Source: Paramesorhizobium salinisoli
GTDB taxonomy: Bacteria; Pseudomonadota; Alphaproteobacteria; Rhizobiales; Rhizobiaceae
Assembly: GCF_003335045.1 (NCBI RefSeq)
Contig: NZ_QOZG01000013.1
Span: forward strand, 1 to 58,994
Direction: 5' to 3'
Length of the DNA stretch: 58,994 nt
The notes under the pieces are model-generated. The model did not search any database. It had not been told where the DNA came from and was given only the letters and a program-made list of their open reading frames with translations. Numbering within the stretch: position 1 is the stretch's first letter; the number at the start of each line of letters is the position of its first letter. Positions 27,321-36,294 of this stretch are shown one piece after another. The translations under genes were made by a program, and so were the position numbers.

Positions 27321-28625
27321 CTACTCGAGTTCGAGCGCATCCTGGATCATCTGGGCGCCCTCCTCCGGCGACATCTGGCCAGTGAGGATTTCGATGGTGA
27401 CGTCGTTGACCACCCGGCCGACCGCCGGTCCGAGATCCTGGTCGAAATAGTTCTGATGCCAGGTAGAGGCAGCGAGTTGGTCCGCCGAAGCGCGCATCAG
27501 CGGATCAGCAATACCGTCTTCCGCGCCTAGGGCCGCGGGAATGATCATCCCGGCCGCTGCCTGGATGCGCTCATTGTCCTTATCGGTCAGATAACGCAGG
27601 AAATCGAGCGCTTGCGGCGGCGCTTTCCTGGTGACGGCCCAGCCATTGAGACCGCCCAGCGTATCGGTTGCGGCACCCGCGCCGCCTTCGACCACGGGAA
27701 AGGCAAAACGGCCGATATTATCGGACGCAAGCCCCTTGCCGTCGCCGGATTGGGTACGCTGGTTCGCCTCGGTGTTCTCAAAGCTGAGGATTATCGCCGC
27801 CTTGCCGTCACCGAAGACGCCGAGGGTTTGGGGCCATGTGGCGCCGAGATAGCCGCCCTGGAAGGGTTCAAGCTTGCCCAGTTCCGCAAGCTGCTCGCCG
27901 GCCTTGATGATCGCCGGGTCCAGAAAGCCTTCGCCCTCCTTGTTCTTGGCGGCCGAGAAGACCTCCTGTCCGCCATTGCGCATGACGAGATAGCTCCAGT
28001 AGAAATGCAAAGGCCACTTGTCGCCGCCGCCGCCGGCGATCGGGGTAATTCCAGCCGCTTTCAGCGTCTTGACGGCTTCGATGAAATTATCCCAGGTCTT
28101 GATGCCCTCGGCCTTCACACCAGCTTTATCGAAAAGCGCCTTGTTATAGAAAAAGCTCACAGTTCCCATTTTGTAGGGGACCGCAAAAATTTTCTCATTG
28201 AAGGTGAAGCCCTTTACGGCGGCTGGATTATACGTCTTCACCCAGGCGCCACCATCGGCGTTCATCGCGTCGCTCAGGTCCATCAGCGTCCCGGTTTCGG
28301 ACTGCTGCTTCAGCACGCCGCCGCCCCAGGAATAGAAGAAATCCGGTGCGTCCTCAGACTGGAGAAGCGTCGGAAGCTTGGCCTTGAATGCCTCGTTGTC
28401 CAGGAATTGCAGCTGAATATCCACATCAGGATGCGCGGCTTCGTATTTCGCGGCAATGTCTTCCCAGACTTTCACATAGGACGGTACTGTTTCCAAATGC
28501 AGCCATTTGACCACGGTCTGGGCCGCACTTGCGCCCGTACCCGAGAGAAATGCCAGTCCGGTCGCGGCTACAAGGGCTGATAGATTTCTGGCGCGAAGGG
28601 GCGCCTTCCCATAGAGATGGATCAT
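27321..28625 (-). CDS. Sugar ABC transporter substrate-binding protein (SBP_bac_1 family)
   Basis: A 434-residue extracytoplasmic receptor. The signal peptide is about 35 residues (LAFLSGTGASAA). The mature part begins TVVKWLHLETVPSYVKVWEDIAA, followed by FDKAGVKAEGIKTWDNFIEA, typical of cluster-B sugar receptors. GGAGGAG lies 5-6 bases before ATG 28625; upstream in-frame starts lack this and would bury the signal peptide. It heads the minus-strand operon and is divergent from the ROK regulator, which presumably controls it. The sugar is unknown. Confidence 0.92.
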   Translation of the reverse strand: MIHLYGKAPLRARNLSALVAATGLAFLSGTGASAAQTVVKWLHLETVPSYVKVWEDIAAKYEAAHPDVDIQLQFLDNEAFKAKLPTLLQSEDAPDFFYSWGGGVLKQQSETGTLMDLSDAMNADGGAWVKTYNPAAVKGFTFNEKIFAVPYKMGTVSFFYNKALFDKAGVKAEGIKTWDNFIEAVKTLKAAGITPIAGGGGDKWPLHFYWSYLVMRNGGQEVFSAAKNKEGEGFLDPAIIKAGEQLAELGKLEPFQGGYLGATWPQTLGVFGDGKAAIILSFENTEANQRTQSGDGKGLASDNIGRFAFPVVEGGAGAATDTLGGLNGWAVTRKAPPQALDFLRYLTDKDNERIQAAAGMIIPAALGAEDGIADPLMRASADQLAASTWHQNYFDQDLGPAVGRVVNDVTIEILTGQMSPEEGAQMIQDALELE

Positions 28626-28735
28626 CGCAGTCTCCTCCCGGGGAACATTCCTCACCAATTTGTCCCCAATACGGATTAATTCAACTGACGTTAGCGCGAA
28701 AGTCAACGAGGATTCCGGATTTTGTGCCAATTTGC

Positions 28736-28765
28736 TTGACAGGCTATGGGCATTCTCGGTTATTT
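28736..28765 (+). promoter_or_regulatory. Candidate promoter of the ROK regulator gene
   Basis: TTGACA at 28736-28741 is followed after 18 bases by TTATTT at 28760-28765. The neighbouring TTAATTC appears both at about 28676 and at about 28764, and may be half-sites of the divergent control region. The assignment rests on consensus only. Confidence 0.4.
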
Positions 28766-28829
28766 AATTCGCATTCCGGCCAAATCATTCCCGCAGCTGT
28801 ATCGGACCAAAAGAGTAACCTGCCAGATC

Positions 28830-30038
28830 ATGAAGACAGCCGATCCCGAACTTATGCGAGCGATCAATCGCTTCAACGTGCTGGACACCATCCGCCGGCA
28901 TGGGCCCATTTCGCGGGTGGAAATCAGCGAGCGCTCCGAGCTTTCCACCACCACCGTCTCGGCGATCACGGGCGCGCTGCTCGATGACGGGCTGATCCTG
29001 ACGCGCCACGAAGGCGATCTCCGCAATGCCGCCGCGCGCGGCCGGCCGCGCGTCATGCTGGAGCTCAATCCCGATGCAGCACGCGTCGTCGGCGCCAAGA
29101 TCGCGGCGCATTGCATTGTCTTCGTCGTCACCAATTTCTGCGGCGAGGTGCTGTCGCACCTGACCCTGCCGATCCGCGTCAACCGCCAGTCGATCGCCGT
29201 CATCGCAGACCTTATCGAAGATGGGGTGCGGCGATGCGTGGTCGATGCCGGGCTGTCGCTCGGTGATGTCGATTCCATCTGCATCGGCCTGCCCGGCGTC
29301 ATTGAGCACCGCACCGGCCATGTCCGCTCGAGCCCGATCTTCCGGGAGGCAAATGTCGATTTCGCCAGCGAGATGACGAACCGGCTAAACGTGCCGACTA
29401 TCGTCGAGAGCGACGCGCACGCGATTGCGCTGGCACATCATTGGTTTGGCAAGGCACGCGATCTCGACGATATGGTGCTCGTCTCGCTGGAGCAGACGCT
29501 CGGCCTCGGCGTGCTGCATCACGGTCAGCTCTTTCGCGGTGCCGGCGGCCTCAGCCACAATCTCGGCGACCTTGTGCTGGGTATCGGGCCGCAGGACATC
29601 GTGCGGCTTTCAGCGCTTGCCGGCGAGAACGCCGTCCTTGGCGATCAGCCCGATGGTGGCGGGCGCTTGGCCGAGGCCATGCGGCTCGGACGCGGCATGG
29701 CGCTTGCGCAGACACTGATTGCCGCCGAGGACGATAGGCTGATTGCAGCCGCGACCCATGCTGGAGAAGCTGTAGGGCTTGCGGTCGCCAATATCGTCAC
29801 CCTTTTCGGCCCGCCGCGCGTCATCATCGTCGGATCGACCCTATCGCTTGGATCCGTTTTTCTCGACAGCCTGCGTGACGCTTACAGGCGCGCCATTCCG
29901 CCCTCGATCCAGGCCGTCGCGGAACTCATCTTTGACGAATCCGCCGACGAGACCTGGGCGCAAGGGGCGGCAGTGGTCGCGCTGTGCGAACTCTACGAAT
30001 CCCCTTGGGGAACGACGGGGCCGGCACCAGCCCTTTAA
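28830..30038 (+). CDS. ROK-family transcriptional regulator (NagC/XylR type)
   Basis: A 402-residue repressor-type protein. The N-terminal winged HTH is in VLDTIRRHGPISRVEISERSELSTTTVS (about residues 17-44). The ROK domain follows: VVGAKIAAHCIVFVV, IGLPGVIEHRTGHV, ESDAHAIALAHHWFG, VSLEQTLGLGVLHHGQLFRGAGG. Oddly, the cysteine-rich zinc motif (CxCGxxGC) normal after the GAxG segment is absent: the region reads GAGGLSHNLGDLVLG and contains no cysteine. ATG 28830 is preferred over 28746, since similar proteins start just before the HTH. It is divergent from the sugar ABC operon and followed by the oxidoreductase and ThuA genes. Confidence 0.88.
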   Translation: MKTADPELMRAINRFNVLDTIRRHGPISRVEISERSELSTTTVSAITGALLDDGLILTRHEGDLRNAAARGRPRVMLELNPDAARVVGAKIAAHCIVFVVTNFCGEVLSHLTLPIRVNRQSIAVIADLIEDGVRRCVVDAGLSLGDVDSICIGLPGVIEHRTGHVRSSPIFREANVDFASEMTNRLNVPTIVESDAHAIALAHHWFGKARDLDDMVLVSLEQTLGLGVLHHGQLFRGAGGLSHNLGDLVLGIGPQDIVRLSALAGENAVLGDQPDGGGRLAEAMRLGRGMALAQTLIAAEDDRLIAAATHAGEAVGLAVANIVTLFGPPRVIIVGSTLSLGSVFLDSLRDAYRRAIPPSIQAVAELIFDESADETWAQGAAVVALCELYESPWGTTGPAPAL

Positions 30039-30087
30039 TGCTTCGGGCATCTGCCCCGCACTTTACATTTCGGTTTGGAGGAGACTG

Positions 30088-31188
30088 ATGGAAACACTTG
30101 GGCTTGGCATCATCGGCTGCGGCAATATCTCGTCGGCCTATCTGAAGGCAATGACCTCCTTCCCCATTCTCGACATTCGCGGCATCGCCGATCTCAACCG
30201 CAGCCTTGCCGATCAGCGCGCGGCGGAGTTCAACGTACCCGCCCGCGATATCGGCGAACTCCTCGCCGATCCGTCGATCGAACTGATCGTCAATCTCACT
30301 GTTCCCAAGGCGCATGTGGCGGTGGCGATGCAGGCACTGGAAGCCGGCAAGCACACCTATTCGGAAAAGCCGCTCGGCATCAATTTCACTGAGGGCAAGA
30401 AGCTCGCCGCATTCGCCGCCACCCGCGATCTGCGCATCGGCGCCGCGCCCGATACGTTTCTCGGCGGAGCGCATCAGACGGCGCGCGCCATCGTCGATTC
30501 CGGCGCGCTTGGACAGCCCGTCGGCGGCACCGCGAACTTCATGTGCCCTGGCCACGAGCGCTGGCACCCAAACCCTGATTTCTACTACGAGATCGGCGGC
30601 GGACCTATGCTCGACATGGGCCCCTACTATATCACCGATCTGGTCAATCTGCTTGGGCCGGTCGCCAGGGTTGCCGGTTTTGCCATGGCCCCGCGCAATG
30701 AGCGCGTGATCACCAGCCAGCCGCGCCATGGCGAGCATATACCGGTGCATGTGCCGACGCATGTCGCCGGCGTAATGGCGTTCGAGAATGGCGCGGTGGT
30801 GCAGATCGGCATGAGCTTCGATGTCGCCGGGCACAAGCATGTGCCGCTGGAAATCTACGGAACCGAGGGCACGCTGATCGTGCCGGATCCGAACCATTTC
30901 GGCGGCCAGGTCGAGTTGCTCAAGAAGGGCGGTACGTTCGAGCCTTGCGATACGAGCGAACCTTATGCCGATGGCAATTACCGCTCAATCGGCGTCGCCG
31001 ACATGGCCCATGCCATCCGGTCGAACCGGCCGCACCGGGCAAGCGGCAGCCTCGCCTTGCATGTACTGGAGGTGATGGAAGCCTTCCACACCGCCGCCGA
31101 AACCGGCACCACAATCGCGATCACGACCCAAACGGAACGACCCGCGCCGCTATCCCAGTCACTCATCGGCGGCCATATCGGACGCTAA
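30088..31188 (+). CDS. Gfo/Idh/MocA-family sugar oxidoreductase
   Basis: A 366-residue NAD(P)-dependent dehydrogenase. The N-terminal Rossmann motif is LGIIGCGNISSAYLKAM (residues 5-21), and the catalytic-type lysine is in TYSEKPLGIN (EKP motif). The GGGPMLDMGPYYITDLVNLLG stretch (H replaced by Y in the usual D-x-G-x-H) is typical. TTTGGAGGAG precedes the ATG by 4 bases. Next to a ThuA-domain gene and a sugar ABC transporter, it is comparable to ThuB. A role in making or reversing 3-keto-glycosides is plausible. Confidence 0.88.
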   Translation: METLGLGIIGCGNISSAYLKAMTSFPILDIRGIADLNRSLADQRAAEFNVPARDIGELLADPSIELIVNLTVPKAHVAVAMQALEAGKHTYSEKPLGINFTEGKKLAAFAATRDLRIGAAPDTFLGGAHQTARAIVDSGALGQPVGGTANFMCPGHERWHPNPDFYYEIGGGPMLDMGPYYITDLVNLLGPVARVAGFAMAPRNERVITSQPRHGEHIPVHVPTHVAGVMAFENGAVVQIGMSFDVAGHKHVPLEIYGTEGTLIVPDPNHFGGQVELLKKGGTFEPCDTSEPYADGNYRSIGVADMAHAIRSNRPHRASGSLALHVLEVMEAFHTAAETGTTIAITTQTERPAPLSQSLIGGHIGR

Positions 31189-31207
31189 AAATCTGGAGGA
31201 AAATATC

Positions 31208-31849
31208 ATGCGTGAAGCACTCATCGTCTGGGGCGGCTGGAGTGGCCACGAACCGCAGGAATGTGCGCATATCATCCGTGACATGCTGCAGGAAGACGGC
31301 TTCAAGGTCTATCTCGAGCACAGCACAGAGGCTTTTGCCGATCCCTCGATTCATGACCTCTCGCTGATCGTGCCGATCATGACCATGTCGAAGATCGAGA
31401 AGGAGGAGGTGAAGAACCTTTCGGCTGCCGTCGAAAACGGCGTCGGCATTGCCGGTTATCACGGGGGCGCGGGCGATGCCTTCCGCGAAAGCGTGGAATA
31501 CCAGTTCATCATCGGCGGCCAATGGGTGGCGCACCCCGGCAATATTATCGATTATACCGTCAATATCGCACGGCCGGACGATCCGCTGATGGAAGGTATC
31601 AGCGATTTTCCTTATAAATCAGAACAGTATTACCTGCATGTTGATCCATCGAATGAAGTACTGGCGACGACACGCTTCAATGGTGATCACGCCTCGTGGA
31701 TCGATGGCGTGGTGATGCCGGTCGTCTGGAAACGCAAGCACGGCAAGGGCCGCGTCTTTTATTCTTCCCTGGGCCATGTCGCCAGCGAGTTCGACGTCCC
31801 GCAAATGCGGACGATTTTCCGCCGCGGTGCCAACTGGGCGGCGCGCTGA
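31208..31849 (+). CDS. ThuA-domain protein
   Basis: A 213-residue protein of the ThuA family (class I glutamine-amidotransferase-like fold). Seen are ALIVWGGWSGHEP at the N-terminus, GIAGYHGGAGDAFRESVEYQFIIGGQWVAHPG in the middle, and PVVWKRKHGKGRVFYSSLGHVASEF near the end. Family members act with Gfo/Idh/MocA dehydrogenases in breakdown of trehalose and other glycosides through 3-keto intermediates. It starts 19 bases after the dehydrogenase gene, with GGAGG upstream. Confidence 0.9.
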   Translation: MREALIVWGGWSGHEPQECAHIIRDMLQEDGFKVYLEHSTEAFADPSIHDLSLIVPIMTMSKIEKEEVKNLSAAVENGVGIAGYHGGAGDAFRESVEYQFIIGGQWVAHPGNIIDYTVNIARPDDPLMEGISDFPYKSEQYYLHVDPSNEVLATTRFNGDHASWIDGVVMPVVWKRKHGKGRVFYSSLGHVASEFDVPQMRTIFRRGANWAAR

Positions 31850-31926
31850 CGCACGGGTGCTGGAAACCCTTCACCGGCAATTCGGTTCATCGTCGGCCCT
31901 CTGAGACCTGCCCTGCTCTTCGTGAG

Positions 31927-31951
31927 CGGGGCACCTACCAATTGTGCCCCG
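31927..31951 (+). terminator. Likely terminator after the ROK/MocA/ThuA genes
   Basis: CGGGGCAC pairs perfectly with GTGCCCCG (8 bp, 9-base loop), about 78 bases after the ThuA stop. The following run is only CACTTTAG, so termination may be partial. Confidence 0.5.
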
Positions 31952-32017
31952 GTACACTTTAGTCACCGCATCTTGAGCGCCACAGATCCGCCCTCCTCCC
32001 TTATCCTCAGCGCTTTA

Positions 32018-32067
32018 AGGGAAAACCTTTTCCCTCTTGACAACTTTGGTGAGAAAAGGTTTTCTCA
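32018..32067 (+). promoter_or_regulatory. Tandem LacI-type operators and promoter of the LacI gene
   Basis: Two 18-bp near-perfect palindromes share the pattern GRGAAAA-NN-TTTTCYC: AGGGAAAACCTTTTCCCT (32018-32035) and TGAGAAAAGGTTTTCTCA (32050-32067). Their centres are 32 bases apart, three helix turns, so they lie on one DNA face. TTGACA at 32037-32042 lies between them, and the -10 region would fall inside the second operator. This suggests strong autorepression and possible looping or cooperative binding by the LacI protein encoded next. Confidence 0.8.
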
Positions 32068-32076
32068 TGCAAAAGG

Positions 32077-33111
32077 ATGGAGGCTGAACTGGATCTGGAG
32101 GGGGCAAAAAAAGGACGGATAACCATCCATGACGTTGCCGCTGCTGCGGGCGTAAGCATTTCCACGGCGTCAAAGGCTCTGAACAATACCGGCCGCGTGG
32201 GCGAGGAAACGCGGGAACGGGTCAAGCGCGTCGCCGCAGAGATCGGCTTCAGGCCAAATGCGCTGGCGCGGGGCCTGTTGAGCAAGCGAAGCTTCACCAT
32301 CGGCCTGTTGACCAACGATACCTATGGACGCTTCACCCTGCCTGTCATGTCAGGCATTTCGGAAGCCCTTGTCGATCACGGCGTTTCGGTCTTCCTGTGT
32401 GCGATCGAGGACGATCCGGCACTGGGGCAGATCCATGTCGATGCCATGCTCGACAAACAGGTGGATGGCATCATCGCGTCGGGCAAGCGGCTTGACCGGT
32501 CTCTGCCTGTCGACCTTTCAGACCTGCCGGTGCCGGTGGTTTACGCTTACACGGAAGGCCCTCCTGGCAGCGTGACCTTCCGGTCGGACGACGCGCAGGG
32601 TGCGCGGCTCGCGGTCGAATGGCTCATGGAATTGGGGCGCCGCCGGATCGCCCACATTACCGGGCCGGAGAGTTTCTTTTCGGTGCGCGAGCGCGCCGGT
32701 GCATACCAAGAGGTCGCGGGCGATATGGAGCCGGTGATGTACGGTATCTGGGCGGAAAGCTGGGGCCGTGAAGCCGTTGCAAGGATTTGGAGCAGAGCCG
32801 GTGAAAAGCCGGACGCGGTGTTCTGCGGCAATGACCAGATTGCCCGTGGCGTCATTGATGCCCTGCGCGAGCGGGGCACCCGCGTGCCTGAGGATGTGTC
32901 GGTCGTCGGCTTTGACAATTGGGAGATCATGGCCGACCAAACACGGCCGCCGCTGACCTCGGTGGATATGGGATTGAAGGCACTTGGCCGCGAGGCGGGA
33001 TTGACCGTTCTGGCAATGGCGGAAGGCCAGCCGGTGGTGACCGGTGTGAGGAAATTGCCATGCCGCCTGATCGTGCGGGCCTCGTGCGGCGGCGGCAAGA
33101 TTCCTGCATAA
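32077..33111 (+). CDS. LacI-family transcriptional repressor
   Basis: A 344-residue sugar-responsive repressor. The HTH is ITIHDVAAAAGVSISTASKALN (about residues 15-36), with the hinge RPNALARGLLSKRSFTIGLL. The periplasmic-binding-like core ends VSVVGFDNWEIMADQTRPPLTSVDMG. ATG 32077 is the only ATG before the HTH and has no good ribosome site. It lies about 12 bases after the expected -10, so the message may be leaderless or nearly so. The gene is followed after 71 bases by the second sugar ABC operon, its likely target. Confidence 0.92.
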   Translation: MEAELDLEGAKKGRITIHDVAAAAGVSISTASKALNNTGRVGEETRERVKRVAAEIGFRPNALARGLLSKRSFTIGLLTNDTYGRFTLPVMSGISEALVDHGVSVFLCAIEDDPALGQIHVDAMLDKQVDGIIASGKRLDRSLPVDLSDLPVPVVYAYTEGPPGSVTFRSDDAQGARLAVEWLMELGRRRIAHITGPESFFSVRERAGAYQEVAGDMEPVMYGIWAESWGREAVARIWSRAGEKPDAVFCGNDQIARGVIDALRERGTRVPEDVSVVGFDNWEIMADQTRPPLTSVDMGLKALGREAGLTVLAMAEGQPVVTGVRKLPCRLIVRASCGGGKIPA

Positions 33112-33147
33112 GAGGGCCGGAGCTGGCAAGAAAGTTTGAATGCAGCC

Positions 33148-33164
33148 GGCGCGGGAGGCGCGCC
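33148..33164 (+). promoter_or_regulatory. Stem-loop between the LacI gene and the ABC operon
   Basis: GGCGCG/CGCGCC (6 bp, 5-base loop) is followed by ATTTT, in the 71-bp gap before the binding-protein gene. It may act as a partial terminator. The binding-protein ribosome site GGGAGGG begins 6 bases later. Confidence 0.4.
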
Positions 33165-33182
33165 ATTTTGGGAGGGAAAATC

Positions 33183-34421
33183 ATGATCAAGCGTTTATTG
33201 GCGGCAACAATCGTCGCCACACTCTGCCTCATGTCCGGGGCATCGGCTACTGAGACAATCAATATGTGGGTTCGCACTGGCGTCGGCGACTCCTTCAAAA
33301 AAGTCGTGGAAGCCTATAACGCCAGCCATGAAAACAAGGTTGCGGCGACCGAGGTGCCCTTCTCCGAACTGGTGCAGAAATATGCGACCGCTATAGCCGG
33401 CGGACAGGCGCCCGACGCGCTTTCGATGGATCTGATCTATACGCCGGCCTTCGCCGCCGCGGGCCAACTGGAAGATTTGACCGATTGGGCCAAGCAACTC
33501 CCCTATTTCAATTCGCTTTCGCCATCCCATGTCCGGCTGGGCACCTATCAGGACCGTGTCTACGGCCTGCCGCTTTCGGTCGAGACGTCGGTCTTCGCCT
33601 GGAACAAGGACCTTTACAAGAAGGCTGGCCTCGACCCCGAGAAAGCGCCAGCGAGCTGGGGAGAAATCGAAGCCAACGCGGAAAAGATCCGCAAAATCGG
33701 CGATGATACCTATGGTTTCTATTTCTCGGGCGGCAGCTGTGGCGGCTGCATGATCTTCACCTTCACGCCGCTGGTCTGGGGTTCGGGCGCGGACATTCTT
33801 TCCGCCGACGGCAAGACGGCAACACTCGACACGCCGCACATGCGCAAGGCGGTGGATGCCTATCGCAGCATGGTCAAGAAGGACCTCGTTCCGGCTAGCG
33901 CTGCGAGCGATAATGGTGTGAACTTCCTGAGCTTCACCAGTGGCAAGATCGGCCAGCAAAGCCTTGGCGCCTTCGCCATCGGCACGCTTGTGACGGAACA
34001 CCCCGAGATCAACTTCGGCGTCACGCTCATTCCGGGCATCGACGGAGGCACGTCATCCTTCGCCGGCGGTGACAATTTCGTCGTCACCAAGGGAACCAAA
34101 AAGCTCGATGCGGTGAAGGAATTCCTCGAATTTGTTTACTCGATGGAAGGCCAGAAGGTCATGGCCCAATATGGCAGCCTGCCGACACGCGGCGATATTG
34201 CCGATAAGGTGCTGGAAGGTCTAGATCCGCGCATGCAGGTTGGTCTCCAGGCGATCGGCGTCGCCAAGACACCCTATACGCTGCAGTTCAACGATCTGAT
34301 CAACAGCGCCAACGGGCCATGGGCCACCTTCACCAATGCCGCGATTTACGGTGACGATGTCGATGCCGCATTCCAGAACGCGCAGAGCGAGATGCAGTCG
34401 ATCATCGATAACGCCCAATAG
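33183..34421 (+). CDS. Sugar ABC transporter substrate-binding protein (GH127 locus)
   Basis: A 412-residue SBP_bac_1-family receptor with a signal peptide ending near residue 22 (CLMSGASATE). Mature landmarks are TINMWVRTGVGDSFKKVVEAYN, QAPDALSMDLIYTPAFAAAGQLEDLTDW and VFAWNKDLYKKAGLDPEKAP. GGGAGG precedes ATG 33183. The operon goes on with two permeases, a GH127 enzyme and an ATPase, so the ligand is probably an arabinofuranoside or related oligosaccharide released from plant material. Confidence 0.92.
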   Translation: MIKRLLAATIVATLCLMSGASATETINMWVRTGVGDSFKKVVEAYNASHENKVAATEVPFSELVQKYATAIAGGQAPDALSMDLIYTPAFAAAGQLEDLTDWAKQLPYFNSLSPSHVRLGTYQDRVYGLPLSVETSVFAWNKDLYKKAGLDPEKAPASWGEIEANAEKIRKIGDDTYGFYFSGGSCGGCMIFTFTPLVWGSGADILSADGKTATLDTPHMRKAVDAYRSMVKKDLVPASAASDNGVNFLSFTSGKIGQQSLGAFAIGTLVTEHPEINFGVTLIPGIDGGTSSFAGGDNFVVTKGTKKLDAVKEFLEFVYSMEGQKVMAQYGSLPTRGDIADKVLEGLDPRMQVGLQAIGVAKTPYTLQFNDLINSANGPWATFTNAAIYGDDVDAAFQNAQSEMQSIIDNAQ

Positions 34422-34437
34422 GCCTCGCCAGTCGGCT

Positions 34438-34465
34438 GGCCGGAAGGCGCGACAGCCTTCCGGCC
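34438..34465 (+). promoter_or_regulatory. Intercistronic stem-loop after sugar binding-protein gene (GH127 locus)
   Basis: A perfect 11-bp inverted repeat, GGCCGGAAGGC/GCCTTCCGGCC, with a 6-base loop, starts 16 bases after the binding-protein stop. It is not followed by a T-run. This is the strongest of the five such structures in the window. Confidence 0.6.
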
Positions 34466-34493
34466 GATTTCAAGAGTAAATGCGGAGCATTCG

Positions 34494-35411
34494 ATGACCG
34501 GTTCTGGTCAAAAGCAGCCATTGTCCTCGCGCAGACGGCGGGAGAACACGCAATGGCGGGGACTTCTCTATATCGCTCCGGCGATGCTCCTCGTCATCGT
34601 CTTCTTCGTCGTGCCGGTCATATTCACCGGATGGATGAGCCTGCACAACTGGCCGCTGATGGGAACCTCGCGCTGGATCGGCATCAGCAATTATACCAGG
34701 ATGTTCAATGATGTCCGCTTCATGTCAGCGTTGCGCTTTACCGCCTATTACACTGTGATTGTTACGATCGCGATCTTCGCAGTTGCCTTTCCGCTTGCCA
34801 TTTTCGTGGAAAAGCAACGCCGGTTCGTCGGCGCCTATCGTACCGTCATCTTCCTTCCCGTCGTCATTGGCCTCGCAACGGCCTCACTGCTCTGGGTGTG
34901 GCTGGCCAATGTCGATAGTGGCTTTATCGGCCCCGCGCTCAAGGCGCTGGGGCTGGTTGAGCGAAGCCCGAACCTGCTAGCGAGCTTTGACAGCGCGTTT
35001 TTAACGATCATCATCATGGTGGTGTGGAAGATCGCGGGCTTCACCATGATCATCCTTTTGACGGGGCTGCAGGCGATACCGGCGGAACTGACCGAAGCGG
35101 CGCGCATCGATGGCGCGGGGCGCTGGCAGCGCTTCCGGCACCTCACTTTGCCGCTGATGCGCCGGACGATCGCGCTGGCGCTGATCATTTCGGTCACAGG
35201 CTCGATCCTCGCCTTCGACCAGTTCTACATCATGACATCGGGCGGACCGCAGAACCGGATGATCTCGGTCGTCTACTACATTTTCAACCAGTCCTTTGTG
35301 TCGTTCAATCTGGGTTATGGGGCAGCGCTTTCGATTGCTCTTCTGGTCATTCTGGTGCTGATAAGCATCGTCCAGCTTCGGTTGCTGCGGATCGGGGAGG
35401 AGCGGCCATGA
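34494..35411 (+). CDS. Sugar ABC transporter permease (MalF type)
   Basis: A 305-residue permease with six helices. The EAA loop is in ELTEAARIDGAGRWQRFRHLTLPLM, and the first helix is in LYIAPAMLLVIVFFVVPVIFTGWMSL. Its TGA overlaps the ATG of the next permease (ATGA). Confidence 0.93.
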   Translation: MTGSGQKQPLSSRRRRENTQWRGLLYIAPAMLLVIVFFVVPVIFTGWMSLHNWPLMGTSRWIGISNYTRMFNDVRFMSALRFTAYYTVIVTIAIFAVAFPLAIFVEKQRRFVGAYRTVIFLPVVIGLATASLLWVWLANVDSGFIGPALKALGLVERSPNLLASFDSAFLTIIIMVVWKIAGFTMIILLTGLQAIPAELTEAARIDGAGRWQRFRHLTLPLMRRTIALALIISVTGSILAFDQFYIMTSGGPQNRMISVVYYIFNQSFVSFNLGYGAALSIALLVILVLISIVQLRLLRIGEERP

Positions 35412-36271
35412 TCGCTTCCAGGACACGCCGCGCACGAAAGGCGTTTCGCGGGCAGATAGCCTATCATGGCGCAGGCATTGCCATTGCGCTCTTCTTCCTC
35501 GCGCCACTGTTTATAACATTCCTTGCTTCGTTCAGGCACGGCACGCAGGCCCGTCAGCCGGCAATCCCGCCCTGGCCGACAGACGGCTTCAGCCTCGATT
35601 CTTATCGCTCGCTGGATACGTTTGGCGCAGGCGTCTGGCAGCACACGGTCAATTCGCTGGCCGTATCGCTCGCAACCGTGGTGCTGACGGTCGTCGTCAG
35701 CCTGCTCGCGGGCTATGGCTTTTCGCGCTATCGCTTCCCGCTGAAGAATGTTCTGTTCGTGCTCATCATCGCGACGCTGATGATCCCCTTCCAGTCGATC
35801 CTGACGCCGCTTTTCATCATTCTCGCCAAGCTGGGCCTCAGCAATTCGCTGATCGGGCTGACGCTCGTCTATGTCACACTGCAACTCCCCTTCTCGGTGT
35901 TCATGATGCGCAATGCCTTTGACGCCGTGCCGAAGGAGATCGAGGAAGCGGCGCGCATCGACGGCGCGCGCGATCTTCGGCTGCTCGTCTGCGTCCTGCT
36001 GCCGCTGGTCCTGCCGGGCGTCGCAACGGTGGCGATCTTCGCCTTCCTCAATGCCTGGAACGAGTTCCTCGCCGCTCTCGTGCTGCTTTCGAGCAATGAG
36101 AAATATACACTGCCGGTATTGATGATGGCGGTGCGCGCGGGACGCCTCGGCGCCATCAACTGGGGGGCGGTACAGGCGGGCGTCGCCGTCATGACGATCC
36201 CCTGCCTCATCGTCTTCCTGCTCCTGCAACGCTATTACATGCGCGGGCTCATGGCCGGCGCTGTCAAATAA
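35408..36271 (+). CDS. Sugar ABC transporter permease (MalG type)
   Basis: A 287-residue permease with six helices. The EAA loop is EIEEAARIDGARDLRLLVCVLLPLV, and it ends LQRYYMRGLMAGAVK, as usual for MalG-like permeases. ATG 35408 is set by the 4-base overlap with the preceding gene; the frame upstream is a shadow of that gene. Confidence 0.93.
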   Translation: MIASRTRRARKAFRGQIAYHGAGIAIALFFLAPLFITFLASFRHGTQARQPAIPPWPTDGFSLDSYRSLDTFGAGVWQHTVNSLAVSLATVVLTVVVSLLAGYGFSRYRFPLKNVLFVLIIATLMIPFQSILTPLFIILAKLGLSNSLIGLTLVYVTLQLPFSVFMMRNAFDAVPKEIEEAARIDGARDLRLLVCVLLPLVLPGVATVAIFAFLNAWNEFLAALVLLSSNEKYTLPVLMMAVRAGRLGAINWGAVQAGVAVMTIPCLIVFLLLQRYYMRGLMAGAVK

Positions 36272-36294
36272 CTCTCTAATAAAACGGACAAGCC

